Counted from the stretch's first letter, positions 34,082-46,259 are shown. The stretch is DNA of 64,000 nucleotides from Acidobacteriota bacterium (GCA_029781975.1 JAKOVQ010000033.1:1-64000); one strand, 5' to 3'. Program-made: numbers and translations. Notes: generated from the sequence alone by a model not told the origin.

Positions 34082-35227
34082 ATGGAGCTCCCCTCCCGCG
34101 TCGAGGTGGCGATCGTGGGGGCCGGCGCCGCGGGGCTCGCGGTCGCCGTGGAGCTCTCGCGCCGCGGGCTGACGGTCGCGGTCCTCGAGAAGGGGGCGGC
34201 CGGCGACCCCGGGACCTCCGCGCTCGGGGCCTCTCCGGGGCTCGTGGCGGTCCAGGCCCGCACCCACGCGTCCCCCGGGCCCCTCCGCGACGTGGCGCTC
34301 CTCTCGAGGCACCTCTGGCCCGAGTGGGTCTCGTCGATCGAGGAGGACGCGGGGACGTCGTGCGAGTACGACGTCCGCGGCGCCCTCGCGGTCGCCCTCT
34401 CCGACGCCGAGGAGGTCCACCTCGACCGCGCGCTCGACTGGCAGCGGGAGCGGTCGCTCCCGTTCGAGGTGCTCCCCTCGGAGGAGGCCCTGGAGCGAGA
34501 GAGCGCGCTCGCCCCCCTCGTCCAGTCCGCCTTCGCGTTCCCCCTCGACGGGCTCGTGGCCCCCGAAAGGCTCGCCCGGGCGCTCGTCCTCGCGGCCCGC
34601 GCCAACGGCGCCCGCGTCGTCGAGCGGGTCCCGGTGACGGCGATCCGCCTCGACGCCGGCCAGGTCCGCGGCGTCGAGACCGCCGCCGGTCTCGTCGTGG
34701 CCGAGGTCGTCGTCGTGGCGGCCGGCGCCGGCTCGTCCCACCTCGGGGGCGTCCCGCTCCTCCCCGTGGCGCCCCGCCGGACCGTCGTGGTCGCGCTCGA
34801 CGCCTCCGCCGACCCCGACCGTCTCGGCAGGGCCGTCGTCGCCCCGGGCGTGGCGCTCCTCCCGCGGCGCGACGGGACCCTCGTGGCGGCCTCGGAGGCC
34901 CCGGGGACGAGCCTCGACACCCGTCCCTCGGCCGAGGAGGTGGCCGCCCTCCTCGGTCAGGCCGGGCGCCTCGTGCCGGCCGCGGCGCGGTACCCCCTCC
35001 AGCGGGCCTGGGTGGAGGTCTCCGGCGGCTCGCCCGACGGGGTCCCGCTCGTCGGGGAGACCGGGACCCCGGGGCTCTTCGCGGCGACCGGCCTCGGCCG
35101 CGACGGGGTCCTCCTCGCTCCCGCCGTCGGGGTCGTCTGCGCCGACCTGGTGACCGGCGAGACGCCCCCCTTCCCGCCCGCGTCCCTGTCACCGGCGCGG
35201 TTCGGGAGTCGGGAGGGGGCGTGCTAA
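34082..35227 (+). CDS. DAO-family FAD-dependent oxidoreductase
   Basis: 381 residues. The N-terminal Rossmann motif VAIVGAGAAGLAVAVELSRRGLTVAVLEKG binds FAD. The chain then follows the D-amino-acid oxidase / glycine oxidase (ThiO, DadA) layout: VVVVAAGAGSSHL in the middle and TGLGRDGVLLAPAVGVVCADLV at the C-terminus, where the flavin closes. It probably oxidises an amine or amino acid in the cytoplasm. Glycine oxidase activity for thiamine synthesis is one option, but no thi genes are near. The protein is soluble with no signal peptide. It is followed after 69 bp by the Tes/Mss-like radical SAM gene. Confidence 0.85.
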   Translation: MELPSRVEVAIVGAGAAGLAVAVELSRRGLTVAVLEKGAAGDPGTSALGASPGLVAVQARTHASPGPLRDVALLSRHLWPEWVSSIEEDAGTSCEYDVRGALAVALSDAEEVHLDRALDWQRERSLPFEVLPSEEALERESALAPLVQSAFAFPLDGLVAPERLARALVLAARANGARVVERVPVTAIRLDAGQVRGVETAAGLVVAEVVVVAAGAGSSHLGGVPLLPVAPRRTVVVALDASADPDRLGRAVVAPGVALLPRRDGTLVAASEAPGTSLDTRPSAEEVAALLGQAGRLVPAAARYPLQRAWVEVSGGSPDGVPLVGETGTPGLFAATGLGRDGVLLAPAVGVVCADLVTGETPPFPPASLSPARFGSREGAC

Positions 35228-35296
35228 TGTGCCCCCTTATTCGCTTCGTGGGGGCGGACTCCCCGAGCCGGGGGAGGGGTTCCCGGGAGGGACTCG

Positions 35297-37148
<1,852 letters not shown>

Positions 37149-37171
<23 letters not shown>

Positions 37172-40100
37172 CCGCCCGGGCGTTCTCGGGGAGCGCGAGG
37201 AACGCCTCCCGCACGGCCGGATCGGTGATCCGGCCCGCGGTGGCGAAGACACTCTCCCTCGCGCGCCGCCACGCGTCCCGCGCCGCCTCGCCGTCTCCCG
37301 ACGCGGCGAGCGCCGCGGCCAGCGCGAGCCGGAGGGCGCTCTCTCCCTCGTCCATCCCGCCGATCTCGTCGGCCAGCGCGACCCCCTCGCGCGCGGCGGC
37401 GAGGGCTTCCTCCCGCCCGCCCAGAGCCAGCAACGCCTCCGCCAGGCTCCCGAGGGCGTAGGCCCGCGCGGGTGGGGAGCCCGCGAGGAGCTCCACCGCC
37501 CGGCGCGCCTCGACGGCCGCCTCCGCGGCGTCCCCGCGCAGGAGCTGGATCCTCGCGAGGTAGATGCGGGACGCCCCCTCGAAGCGCCGGTCCCCCTGGC
37601 GGGCGAAGACGGAGGCCGCCTCCGCCTCGAGGGCCAGCCCTCCGTCCCGGTCGCCCCGGAGGGCGACGGCGAGGCCGAGGTTGTGGCGGACGGTCGGCGT
37701 GATGTGCGAGAGGCCGAGCCGCTCCGCGTCGGCCAGGGCCTTGCGAAGGGAGGCCTCGGCCCTCTCCAGCAGGCCGAGCTCCCGCTCGAGGTAGCCGGCG
37801 TTCCCCCGCTGCTGGCAGGCCGTCCGCAGGTCCCCGGCCTTCTCGAAGGCCGCGGCCGACTCGGCCATCAGCGCCAGCGACCCGGCCGGGTCGCCCGCGT
37901 ACGCGGCGCGGATGGCCAGGGCCCGCGCACGCCACGCCGAGAGGAACGGGTCGTCCGCGATCGCCGCCCCGTCGAGGAGCGCCAGGAGCCTCTCGGCCTC
38001 GGCGTAGCGCCCGGCGTGGAGGAGGGCGACCGCCACCGCCGCCCGCGCCACGTGGGCGCTCCCGCCCGCTCCGCTCGCCGGCCGGGCCTCCTCGAGCGTC
38101 GCGGACAGGGCCGCGAGGCGCTCGTTCCGGGCCAGGCGGCCGCACGTCGTGGCCAGGAGCGCGGCGGCCGCGAACCATTCCCCCGTCCCCTTCTCGAGCG
38201 TCCCGAGCGCATCCTCGGCCCTCGCCGCCGCCTCCGCGGCCTCGCCGCGCCAGTGGAACGCCTCGGCCTGCACGAGGAGGAGCGAGCCGCGGAGCGGCCC
38301 GGCCGCGCCGCAGGCGAGCCCGCGCGCCGCCCGCTCGAGGGCGCCCGCGAAGTCGTTCCCCCTGAGCGCCAGGACGGCGGCGCGCGCGAGCCACGGCGCG
38401 GCCCGGAGCGGCTCGCCCCCCCGCTCGAGGTGCTCCGCGAGGAGGCCCGGCTCGGCCCCCCCCTCGGCCTCGAGCCACGTCCCGGCGAGCCGGTGCCCGA
38501 GGACGCGATCGGCTCCCGTCAGCGTCGCGTAGGCCGCGTCGCGCACGAGGGCGTGGCGGAACGCAAAGGCCGGCGCGGTCTCGAGCGGCTCGGGGCGCAG
38601 GCGCAGCAGGAGCTCGCGACGCGACAGCTCCTCGAGCCACGCGTCCACCTCCCGGGCCGGGAGGTCCCCGAGCAGCGCCCGGACCCCCGCCGCCGAGGCC
38701 CGCGGCCCGAAGACGCTCGCGGCCCTCAGGACCCGTCGCGCCTCGGGCTCGAGGTCGGAGAGCCGGGCCCCGAGCATCGCCAGGACCGTCTCGGGGAGCG
38801 GACCGTCCGTCCCCTTCTCCGCGGCGGCGCGAAGCAGCTCCTCGAGGAAGAAGGGGTTCCCGCCCGAGAGGGCGGCGAGGCGGGCCGCCTCGGCGTCGGA
38901 GAGGGCCTCGCCGAGCACGCTCCGGGCGAGACGCTCGCACGCCCTGCGCGGGAGCTCCGCGAGCCGGATCTCCTCGAGCCTCCGCCCGGACCAGAGCCTG
39001 GGGAAGACCTCGTGGACCTCGGGCCTCGCCAGCGCGACGACGAGGAGCGGCCGCTCGGCGAGCCCGGCGAGGGCAGCGTCGAGGAGCGTGACGCTCGGCA
39101 GGTCTCCCCAGTGGAGGTCCTCGAGGACCACGGCCAGCGGGCGCTCGCGGGTCTCGCCCGCGAGCCAGTCCTCGAACGCCCAGCGCATCCGGTCCCCGGC
39201 CACGAGCGCGTCCCCGCGGCCGGTCTCCGCCAGCCCCAGGAGCTCGCCCAGGGCGGAGGCGACGCGCTCCGCGTCCGCGGGCGGGAGGGTCTTCTCCGCC
39301 ATCGACCGGAGCTTGCGCGCCGCGACCGCCGCCTCGTCCCCTTCCCGGATCCCGGCCGCCCGCCTCAGGACCGGCCGCAGGAGGGCGAAGGGCTCGCCCG
39401 CGCGGACCGGATCGCCGCGACCGATGAGGACCTCCGCCGGCACCTCCCGGCCCCGGAGGCGCCGCAGGACCTCGTGGAGGAGCCTCGACTTCCCGACCCC
39501 CGCCTGTCCCGAGACGAGGAGGGCCCGCGCTCCCGGCTCCGAGAAGGTCTCCTCCACGAGCGCTTCCACGACGGCGAGCTCGCGGTCGCGTCCCACGAAG
39601 GGGACCTCGCGGCCGAGGAGCGTCCGCGTCGCCCCGGCCCGGGCGCGCTCCCCGCGCAGCTCGACGACGCCGCTCCCGGGCTGGACGTCGAAGCCCCGCT
39701 CGAGGAGCCCCGCGGTGGCGGGATCGAGGAGGATCGGGAGAGGTGTCCCGGGTCCCGGCCCGCCCGGAGCGGATCGCGACAGGAGGAGGGCGGCCCGGTC
39801 GATCACCTCGCCGGCCGGCGCCGCGTCCGACGGCTCTCCGAGCCCCGTCGCCAGCGCGATCGGCCGGTCCGGGAGGAGCTCCCTGAGGACGAGGGCGCAG
39901 CGGGCGGCCCGCTCCGTCTGGTCCGTCGCGACTCCGGTCTCCCGGAGGGTGACCAGGATCGAGCCGTCCGCGAGCGACTCGAGGCGGCCGCCGAGCCCCG
40001 AGACGAGCGCCCCGGCACGCGCCAGCGCCTCGGGGAGGTCGCCGAGCTCCACCGTCTCGCCGTCGCCGCCGGGGCGCTCGGCCCCGGACGGGCCGACCAG

Positions 40101-41000
40101 GACGACCGAGAGGAGGAGCCGCTCCGAGCTTCCGAGCGCGGAGGGGGACGACGCGACGGCCTTCCCGGGGAGCGGAAGCCCCGACTCGAGGAGCCCGGCG
40201 ATCTCGGCCGCCGCGACCGAGCCGTTCGCCGGACGCGCGGCCGGCTCCTTCTCGAGGAGGCGGTGGACGAGCCGCGCCACCTCCTCCGGGACCTCGGGCC
40301 GGACCGCCGAGAGCCGCCGCGGCTCCTCGAGGAGCACCTTCGCGAAGACGGCCATGAGCGAGCCGCCCTGGAACGCGGACGTGCCGGCGAGGCATTCGTA
40401 GAGGACGCAGCCGAGGGCGAAGACGTCGGCCCGGGCGTCGACGGTCCCGGTCCCGCGGACCTGCTCGGGCGCCATGTAGGCCGGCGTCCCGACGACCATC
40501 CCCGAGCGGGTCAGCGCGACGCTGGCGCCGCCGAGCCGCGCCAGGCCGAAGTCCAGGACCTTGGCGCGCGCGAGGTCGCCCCCCGGCAGGAAGACGTTGC
40601 TCGGCTTGACGTCGCGATGGACGATGCCGCGCGCGTGGGCGGCTCCGAGGGCCGCGGCGACGCGGGCGCCCAGCTCGAGCGTCTCCCGGACCGTGAGGCC
40701 GCGGCGCGCCAGCCTGTCTTCGAGGCTCTCGCCGTCGAGCCACTCCATCGCGAGCCCGGGGCGGCCCTCCGGGGTGGTGCCGTGCGCCACGTGGCGCACG
40801 ACGGCGGGATGGGCCAGCTCCGAGAGGACGCGCGCCTCGCGGAAGAGCCGGCTGGCGTCGCCCCCCGCCTCCGAGAGGACCTTCAGCGCGACGTCCCCGC
40901 CGTCCCGCCCGTCCCGGGCGCGGTAGACGGTCCCCATCCCGCCCGCCCCCGCGAGAGCCAGCACCTCGAAGCGGCCGCCGACGACCTCCCCCGGCTGCAT
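37149..41000 (-). CDS. Ser/Thr kinase fused to cyclase-like, AAA ATPase and TPR domains
   Basis: 1283 residues. Residues about 10-275 are a Hanks kinase with all key motifs: GAGGMGTVY, VALKVL, HRDVKPSNVFL, DFGLARLG, GTPAYMAPEQ. A region about 300-460 resembles a class III nucleotidyl cyclase, but the metal-binding aspartates are not evident (SVVLVGPSG, ADGSILVTL), so it is probably degenerate. Residues about 480-760 are a STAND-like ATPase with VPFVGRDREL and Walker A GQAGVGKS (about 498-505). The last 450 residues are TPR repeats. The layout is like PknK and SARP/MalT-type regulators but has no visible DNA-binding domain. A TATGAT hexamer lies 8 nt before the ATG, with no Shine-Dalgarno. It follows the pterin-enzyme gene by 39 bp on the same strand. 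Confidence 0.88.
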
Positions 41001-41039
41001 GAAGGGTCATCATAGCGTCGCGGCCGGCGGCGGAGGGGA

Positions 41040-41414
41040 CTACGGGCGGTACGTCACGCTGTTCCGCGGCCCTTCCCAGACCGTCACCTCGGCGAGCCGC
41101 GCCCCGTCGCGGAGCGCGCCCGAGGCGCGGATCTCCCCCGCCACCCAGAGGGCGACGTTCTCGGCCGTCGGGTTCTTCACGTCGAAGGGGGGGACGGTGT
41201 TGACGTCGCGGTTGTGGAGCCGCGAGGCGAGCTCCCTCACGAGCCGCTCCGTCGGGACGAAGTCGACGGAGAGGTCGTAGGGCCCGAGCCCGTCCGTCTC
41301 CAGCGCGACCTCGATCTTCCAGGAGTGCCCGTGCACCGGCTCCGGCCCGCCGACGTAGTCGCGCAGGTGGTGCGCCGCCTCGAACGTGGCGTGGCAGCGG
41401 ATCGTGAAGCTCAT
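41040..41414 (-). CDS. 6-pyruvoyl-tetrahydropterin synthase family, PTPS-III-like
   Basis: 124 residues. The zinc-site histidines are in FEAAHHL (His15) and HGHSW (His28, His30). QueD and classical PTPS have a catalytic cysteine just before HGH (CXXXHGH); here the sequence is PEPVHGH, that is EXXHGH with Glu25. This is the signature described for PTPS-III proteins that can replace FolB (dihydroneopterin aldolase) in folate synthesis. The rest of the fold is complete (YDLSVDFVPTE, NPTAENVALWVAGEI, VTVWEGPRNSVTY). Expected role: dihydroneopterin triphosphate to 6-hydroxymethyldihydropterin. It begins 19 bp after the radical SAM gene and should be co-transcribed. Annotation as QueD would be the common but probably wrong call. 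Confidence 0.85.
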   Translation of the reverse strand: MSFTIRCHATFEAAHHLRDYVGGPEPVHGHSWKIEVALETDGLGPYDLSVDFVPTERLVRELASRLHNRDVNTVPPFDVKNPTAENVALWVAGEIRASGALRDGARLAEVTVWEGPRNSVTYRP

Positions 41415-41433
41415 GGCTCGGCCGCCGCGGAGC

Positions 41434-44097
41434 TCATCGCGTCGCCCCCGCCACGACGGTCTCCTCGCGGACCACGCGGATCCCGTGCTGGTCCTCGGGC
41501 GAGAGGCCCCACGTCGACTCGATGAACCGCTTCGGGGTCGTGGCCCCGTCGCCGGCGATCCGGAGCCGCTCCGTCCGGCTCTCGCCGTCCGGCAGGACGA
41601 AGCGGTAGACGGCCTCCGTCGCCGCCTTGCCGAGAGAGGGCGCGCCCGCCGGGAGCTCGCGCCAGCCAGTGATCCGGAGGCCCTCGGGGAGCCTCTCGTT
41701 GACCGCGGCCAGGTGCTCGGCCGTCAGGGCGTCGAGGACGTCGACGTCGAAGAGCTCGTGCTCCGACTCCTGGCCCAGCGGGAGCGCGGGCCCCATGGAG
41801 AGCCGCATGTGCGGGTTGAACCCCTCCGTGTACCTCACTGGCGCGCGCGAGGCCCGGAGGGCGCGCTCGAGGACGTCCATCGTGTTCCGGTGCGAGAGGA
41901 AGCGGGCGTCGCCCCGCTTCTCGAACGAGAGGCGGTAGCTCCGCGCCGTGGCCGGGAGCTCCGGCGAGGCCCCGCCGCCGACCTTCCGCCGCTCGCGCAG
42001 CGGGAGGAGGTCGGGGGTCGCCTTCATCCGGTAGGCGGCCCCCTTCGCCTTCTGCGCGTAGGCGGAGCCGCGCCCGTCGTCGCGCGCGTCGGCCACGTCG
42101 GCCGAGACCCCGCCGGCCCCGAGCGCCGGGAGCTCGCTCGCGGCGGAAAGGGCCGTGGCGGCAGTCGGAGCAGGGTCGCCGGCTGCGGGGACGGCCGGGA
42201 CCTCCTCCGAGCGGACCGGCAGCGAGAACGAGAACGCCGCAGGGAGCGGGCTCGCCAGGACGGTGTCCTCCCCGTTCCCGGGGACGCCGCAGGCGGTGCA
42301 GCGGCCCCACTTGCAGTCCTCGGTCTCCATCTCGCGGAGCGCCTTCTTCCACTCGACGACGAGGAACGGCTTGCGGATGGAGGCGTCGATGACGTCCCAG
42401 GGGAGCGTCTCCTTGAGGTCCTTCTCCCGGAGGTGCCGCTCCTTCGGGACCCCGGCCGCCTCGAGCGCCTCGTTCCAGCGCTCCCAGGAGAAGTGCTCGG
42501 TCCAGCCGTCGAACCGGCCGCCGCGCCTCACGACCTCGAGGAGGACCCGTCCCATCCGCCGGTCGCCCAGCGAGAGGAGCGCCTCGATCTCGGCCTCGCG
42601 CGGGTCGTGCCACTTGAGCTTGGCGCCGCGGAGCGGCCGGAACCGCTCCTTGAGGTACGCGAGCTTCTCCCGGAGCCTGTCGACGCCGTCGAAGGGCGAC
42701 CACTGGAACGGGGTGAAGCTCTTCGGGACGAACGACCCGACCGAGACGTGGACGGTGGGCCTCATCCGCCTCGCCTTCCCCTCGGCCAGGATCGCGGCGA
42801 CGAGCGAGACGAGCTCGTCGAGGTCGGCGTCGGTCTCGGAGGGGAGGCCGATCATCGTGTAGACCTTGATCGTGTCCCAGCCGCGGTCGAACGCGACCCC
42901 GGCCGCCTTCACCATGTCGGCGTTCGTGAAGGTCTTGTTGATCACGCGCCGGAGGCGGTCCGAGCCGGTCTCGGGCGCGAAGGTGAAGCCGGACTTCCTC
43001 ACCTCGGAGACCGCGTCGGCGAGCGCCACGGAGAACGCCTCGGCCCGGAGCGAGGGGAGCGAGATGGAGACCTTCGTCTTCGCCAGCTCGGGGGCGAGGC
43101 ACGCCACGAGCGGCTCGATCTGCGAGTAGTCGGCGGAGGAGAGCGAGAGGAGCCCCACCTCCGACCACCCCGCCTCGTCGATGAAGGCCTTCGTCATCCG
43201 GGCGGCGTCCGCGGGGTCGAGCTCGCGCACCGGGCGGTACCAGTAGCCCGCCTGGCAGAAGCGGCACCCCTGCGTGCAGCCGCGCATGATCTCGAGGCCG
43301 AGCCGGTCCTGGACGATGTCGACCGAGGGGACCATCGGCCGGACCGGGTAGACGTCGGGCGAGAGCCGCTCCACCCAGACCCGCGAGGCGCGCGCCGGGA
43401 CCCCCGGGGCGTTCGGGACGTACGAGACGACCCGCTCGCCGTCGCCCCCGTCCCCCTCGTAGGTCACGTCGTAGAGCGACGGGACGTAGATCCCGGGCGA
43501 GGCGGCGAAGGCGAGGAGCCGCTCCCGACGGGGCAGCGCCCGCGTCGAGCGGACCACCTCGAGGAAGGCGGGGAGCGCCTCCTCCGCGTCGCCGATCAGG
43601 AAGACGTCGAAGAAGTCCGCGACCGGCTCCGGGTTGGCGACGCAGGGACCGCCGCCGATGACGACGGGGTCGCCGTCGCCCCTCTCCGACGCGAGGACGG
43701 GGATCCCCGCGAGGTCGAGCATGTTCGGGACGTTCGTGTAGTTGAGCTCGCTCTGGAGCGAGAAGCCGACGACGTCGAAGTGGGAGAGGGGGGCGAACGA
43801 CTCGACCGAGAAGAGGGGGATCCCCTCTCGCCTCAGGACCGCCTCCAGGTCGACCCAGGGGGCGTAGGCGCGCTCGCACGCCCACCCCGGCCGCCGGTTG
43901 ACGATCTCGTAGAGGATCTTCGTCCCGGTGTGGCTCATCCCGATCTCGTAGGTGTCGGGGAAGGCCAGGCAGACGGTGACCTCGGCGGAGGCGAGGTCCT
44001 TGCGGATGACGTTCCTCTCGAGGCCGAGGTAGCGCCCGGGGCGCTCCACCTGGAGGAGGAAGGGCTCGAAGCGGGGACGGACGGAGGTGAAGCGCAC
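41434..44097 (-). CDS. YgiQ-like radical SAM protein fused to radical SAM-linked (DUF2344) domain
   Basis: 887 residues from a GTG with GGGAG 7 nt upstream. The N-terminal 230 residues resemble a B12-binding-type Rossmann domain (VCLAFPDTYEIGMSHTGTKIL, DVVGFSLQSELNYTNV, VVIGGGPCVANPEPVADFFD). The radical SAM core begins EIMRGCTQGCRFCQAGYWYRP (CX3CX2C). A CX4CX2C cluster (DCKWGRCTACG) follows near residue 600. The C-terminal quarter (LSFEKRGDARFLSHRNTMDVLERAL...GFNPHMRLSMGPALPLG) is the DUF2344 radical SAM-linked domain. This two-domain fusion matches the TIGR03960/TIGR03936 families, whose reaction is not known. It heads the unit with the PTPS-III-like gene. Confidence 0.9.
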   Translation of the reverse strand: MRFTSVRPRFEPFLLQVERPGRYLGLERNVIRKDLASAEVTVCLAFPDTYEIGMSHTGTKILYEIVNRRPGWACERAYAPWVDLEAVLRREGIPLFSVESFAPLSHFDVVGFSLQSELNYTNVPNMLDLAGIPVLASERGDGDPVVIGGGPCVANPEPVADFFDVFLIGDAEEALPAFLEVVRSTRALPRRERLLAFAASPGIYVPSLYDVTYEGDGGDGERVVSYVPNAPGVPARASRVWVERLSPDVYPVRPMVPSVDIVQDRLGLEIMRGCTQGCRFCQAGYWYRPVRELDPADAARMTKAFIDEAGWSEVGLLSLSSADYSQIEPLVACLAPELAKTKVSISLPSLRAEAFSVALADAVSEVRKSGFTFAPETGSDRLRRVINKTFTNADMVKAAGVAFDRGWDTIKVYTMIGLPSETDADLDELVSLVAAILAEGKARRMRPTVHVSVGSFVPKSFTPFQWSPFDGVDRLREKLAYLKERFRPLRGAKLKWHDPREAEIEALLSLGDRRMGRVLLEVVRRGGRFDGWTEHFSWERWNEALEAAGVPKERHLREKDLKETLPWDVIDASIRKPFLVVEWKKALREMETEDCKWGRCTACGVPGNGEDTVLASPLPAAFSFSLPVRSEEVPAVPAAGDPAPTAATALSAASELPALGAGGVSADVADARDDGRGSAYAQKAKGAAYRMKATPDLLPLRERRKVGGGASPELPATARSYRLSFEKRGDARFLSHRNTMDVLERALRASRAPVRYTEGFNPHMRLSMGPALPLGQESEHELFDVDVLDALTAEHLAAVNERLPEGLRITGWRELPAGAPSLGKAATEAVYRFVLPDGESRTERLRIAGDGATTPKRFIESTWGLSPEDQHGIRVVREETVVAGATR

Positions 44098-44201
44098 GGT
44101 GAGACTCCCGAACCGGTGAGTTTAGACCAGCTCTCAGCTTCTCACCGGGGGCCCCCGGCCCTCCTCGCCCGCGGAGCCGGACCACCCATAATCCGGCCCG
44201 G

Positions 44202-45356
44202 ATGCCGGATGCCGCCTCTGGCCCGAACGCCCCCCTCGTCCTCGCCGGGGCCGGGCCCTCGGGACTCGTCGCAGCGACCCTCCTCGCGCGGGCCGGGCGC
44301 CGCGTGACGGTGCACGAGAAGAACGCCACGGTCGGGGCCCGGTTCATCGGCGACTTCCAGGTGATCGAGGACGCCTCGAGCCCGTCGGAGTCCGTCCCGG
44401 CCCTCTTCGCGCGCCTCGGCCTCCCCGCCCCCTCCTGGCGGCCCGCGACGACCGCCGAGTTCTTCGACTCCCGCCTGAGGCGGGTCGTCATCCGCTCCCG
44501 CGAGCCGTACGGCTGGTTCGTGACGCGGGGCCCCGACGAGGGGACGCTCGACCGGACCCTCCTCGCGGCGGCCCTCGAGGCGGGCGTCGAGGTCCGGTTC
44601 CGCTCGCGCCTCGAGCCGCGCGAGGCCGACCTCGTCGCCACCGGCCCGCAGACCCCCGACGGCCTCGCGCGCGAGACCACGTTCGCGACCGACGGCGCCG
44701 AGAGGGTCCGCGTCCTCTTCGACGACCGCCTGGCGCCCGGCGGCTACGCCTACCTCTTCACATCGGGAGGCCGCGGGACGTTCGGCTGCGCGATCGTCCG
44801 CGACCTGGCGGGGATCGACCGCCGCTTCGACGAGTCGCTCGCCCGCCTCGCCGAGGTCGAGGCGGTCCCGATGGAGGGGCGGCGCGACGCCTACTCCTTC
44901 ATGAACTTCGCGCTGAAGGACGAGGCGCGCCGCGACGGCCGCGACGCGGTGGGCGAGGCCGCGGCCTTTCAGGACTACCTCTTCGGCCTCGGGATGCGCT
45001 ACGCGATCGAGTCGGGGGCCCTCGCCGCCGAGGCGCTCCTCTCGGGCCGCGACTACCAGGCCGCGCAGCGCGCCGCCTTCGCGCGGAGGCAGCGCGTCTC
45101 GCTGGTGAACCGGTTCCTCTACGAGAGCGGCGGGAACCTCGGCCTGTCGCTCTTCATGGCCGTCGCCGCGCGCGTCGACTTCCGGAGGTTCCTCGGGGGC
45201 TGGTACCGGCCGGGCCCCGTCCGGCTCGCCCTCGCGCCGCTCGTGGCCCGCCTCTGGCGGAACCGGGGCCGCTGCGCGCACCGGCTCCCCGACGGGCACT
45301 GGTGCCGCGCCCGGGAGCGCGAGATCCAGGCCCCCGCCCTCGGGAGGATCGCGTGA
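44202..45356 (+). CDS. FAD-dependent oxidoreductase, geranylgeranyl-reductase-like
   Basis: 384 residues. N-terminal FAD loop VLAGAGPSGLVAATLLARAGRRVTVHEKN; middle strand GGYAYLFTSGGRGTFGCAIV, typical of the geranylgeranyl reductase / digeranylgeranylglycerophospholipid reductase group; the usual C-terminal GD-binding motif is replaced by DAVGEAAAFQDYLFGLGMRYAIESG. Substrates in this group are isoprenoid chains or aromatic compounds. The next gene, overlapping by GTGA, is a squalene/phytoene synthase, which supports an isoprenoid role such as modification of a C30 or C40 product. A CATAAT hexamer lies 9 nt before the ATG with no Shine-Dalgarno. A monooxygenase role cannot be excluded. Confidence 0.78.
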   Translation: MPDAASGPNAPLVLAGAGPSGLVAATLLARAGRRVTVHEKNATVGARFIGDFQVIEDASSPSESVPALFARLGLPAPSWRPATTAEFFDSRLRRVVIRSREPYGWFVTRGPDEGTLDRTLLAAALEAGVEVRFRSRLEPREADLVATGPQTPDGLARETTFATDGAERVRVLFDDRLAPGGYAYLFTSGGRGTFGCAIVRDLAGIDRRFDESLARLAEVEAVPMEGRRDAYSFMNFALKDEARRDGRDAVGEAAAFQDYLFGLGMRYAIESGALAAEALLSGRDYQAAQRAAFARRQRVSLVNRFLYESGGNLGLSLFMAVAARVDFRRFLGGWYRPGPVRLALAPLVARLWRNRGRCAHRLPDGHWCRAREREIQAPALGRIA

Positions 45357-46225
45357 GCGCCGCCTCGCCGGACCTCGCCGGCGCGCACCGCGAGAACCGC
45401 GCGCTGACGCACCGCGCCGGCGCCAACTTCTCGGTCGGCTTCCGGTTCCTCCCGCGCGAGAGGCGGCAGGCCGTCTACGCGGCCTACTCCTGGTGCCGCG
45501 TCGCCGACGACGCCGTCGACGAGGGGGACCCCGCCGGCGCTCCCGCGCGCCTGGCCGCCTGGGAGGCCGAGCTCGACGCCGTCTACGGCGGGAGCCCGCG
45601 GAGCTCCCCGGGGGTCGCCCTCGCCGCCGCGCTCGAGCGGTTCCCCATCCCGAAGGAGGCGTTCGAGGGGCTGCTCCAGGGGTGCCGCCAGGACCTCGTC
45701 AAGACGCGCTACGCGACGTTCGACGAGCTCCTCGGCTACTGCGACCTCGTCGCCTCGACCATCTCGACGATCTCGCTCGCGATCTTCGGTGGGCTCGGCC
45801 GCGCCGAGGCCGAGGCGCGCGGGCGCGACCTGGCGACCGCGCTGCAGCTGACGAACATCGTCCGCGACGTGGGCGAGGACCTCGGTCGCGGGCGGCTCTA
45901 CCTGCCGCTCGAGGACCTCGCGCGGTTCGGCGTGGCCGAGGACGACCTCACCGCCCTCCGGGGCTCCGCGGCGAGCGACGCCCTCGTCCGCTTCGAGGCG
46001 GAGCGGGCGATCGGCTTCTTCCGCCGCGCCGAGCGGGTGAGGGAGCTCGTCGACCCGGAGTGCTCCTTCGCCGTCGCGCTGATGGGGGGCGTCTACGCCG
46101 AGGTGGCCCGCGCGGTGTCCCGCGACCCGCGCGCCGTCCTCACGCGGCGGCTCTCGCTCTCGCCGCTCCGGAAGGTCGGCGTCGTCGTGAGCCGCCTCCT
46201 CGACGGGCGCTTCGTCCGCGTTTGA
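45353..46225 (+). CDS. Squalene/phytoene synthase family enzyme
   Basis: 290 residues from GTG 45353. The two Asp-rich Mg-pyrophosphate sites are present: CRVADDAVDEGD (about 45-56) and NIVRDVGEDLGRGRLYLP (about 165-182), with the YAAYSWCR helix that precedes the first. These enzymes condense two farnesyl-PP or two geranylgeranyl-PP molecules head to head to (pre)squalene-PP, squalene or phytoene. Without neighbours such as shc, hpnE or crtI the product cannot be fixed; HpnC/HpnD-type or CrtB-type are both possible. It is translationally coupled to the FAD oxidoreductase upstream. Confidence 0.9.
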   Translation: MSAASPDLAGAHRENRALTHRAGANFSVGFRFLPRERRQAVYAAYSWCRVADDAVDEGDPAGAPARLAAWEAELDAVYGGSPRSSPGVALAAALERFPIPKEAFEGLLQGCRQDLVKTRYATFDELLGYCDLVASTISTISLAIFGGLGRAEAEARGRDLATALQLTNIVRDVGEDLGRGRLYLPLEDLARFGVAEDDLTALRGSAASDALVRFEAERAIGFFRRAERVRELVDPECSFAVALMGGVYAEVARAVSRDPRAVLTRRLSLSPLRKVGVVVSRLLDGRFVRV

Positions 46226-46259
46226 CGGCCGGCTGTCGCCCGTCCTAGAGTCGCGGCCG

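Noticed and set aside
37683-41015. A 1110-codon open frame opposite the giant kinase
   Set aside because: Composition is Arg/Glu/Gly/Pro-rich and without motifs; the minus-strand frame contains all kinase motifs.
41040-41414. Assignment as QueD (queuosine synthesis)
   Set aside because: The catalytic cysteine before HGH is missing and the EXXHGH motif points to PTPS-III.
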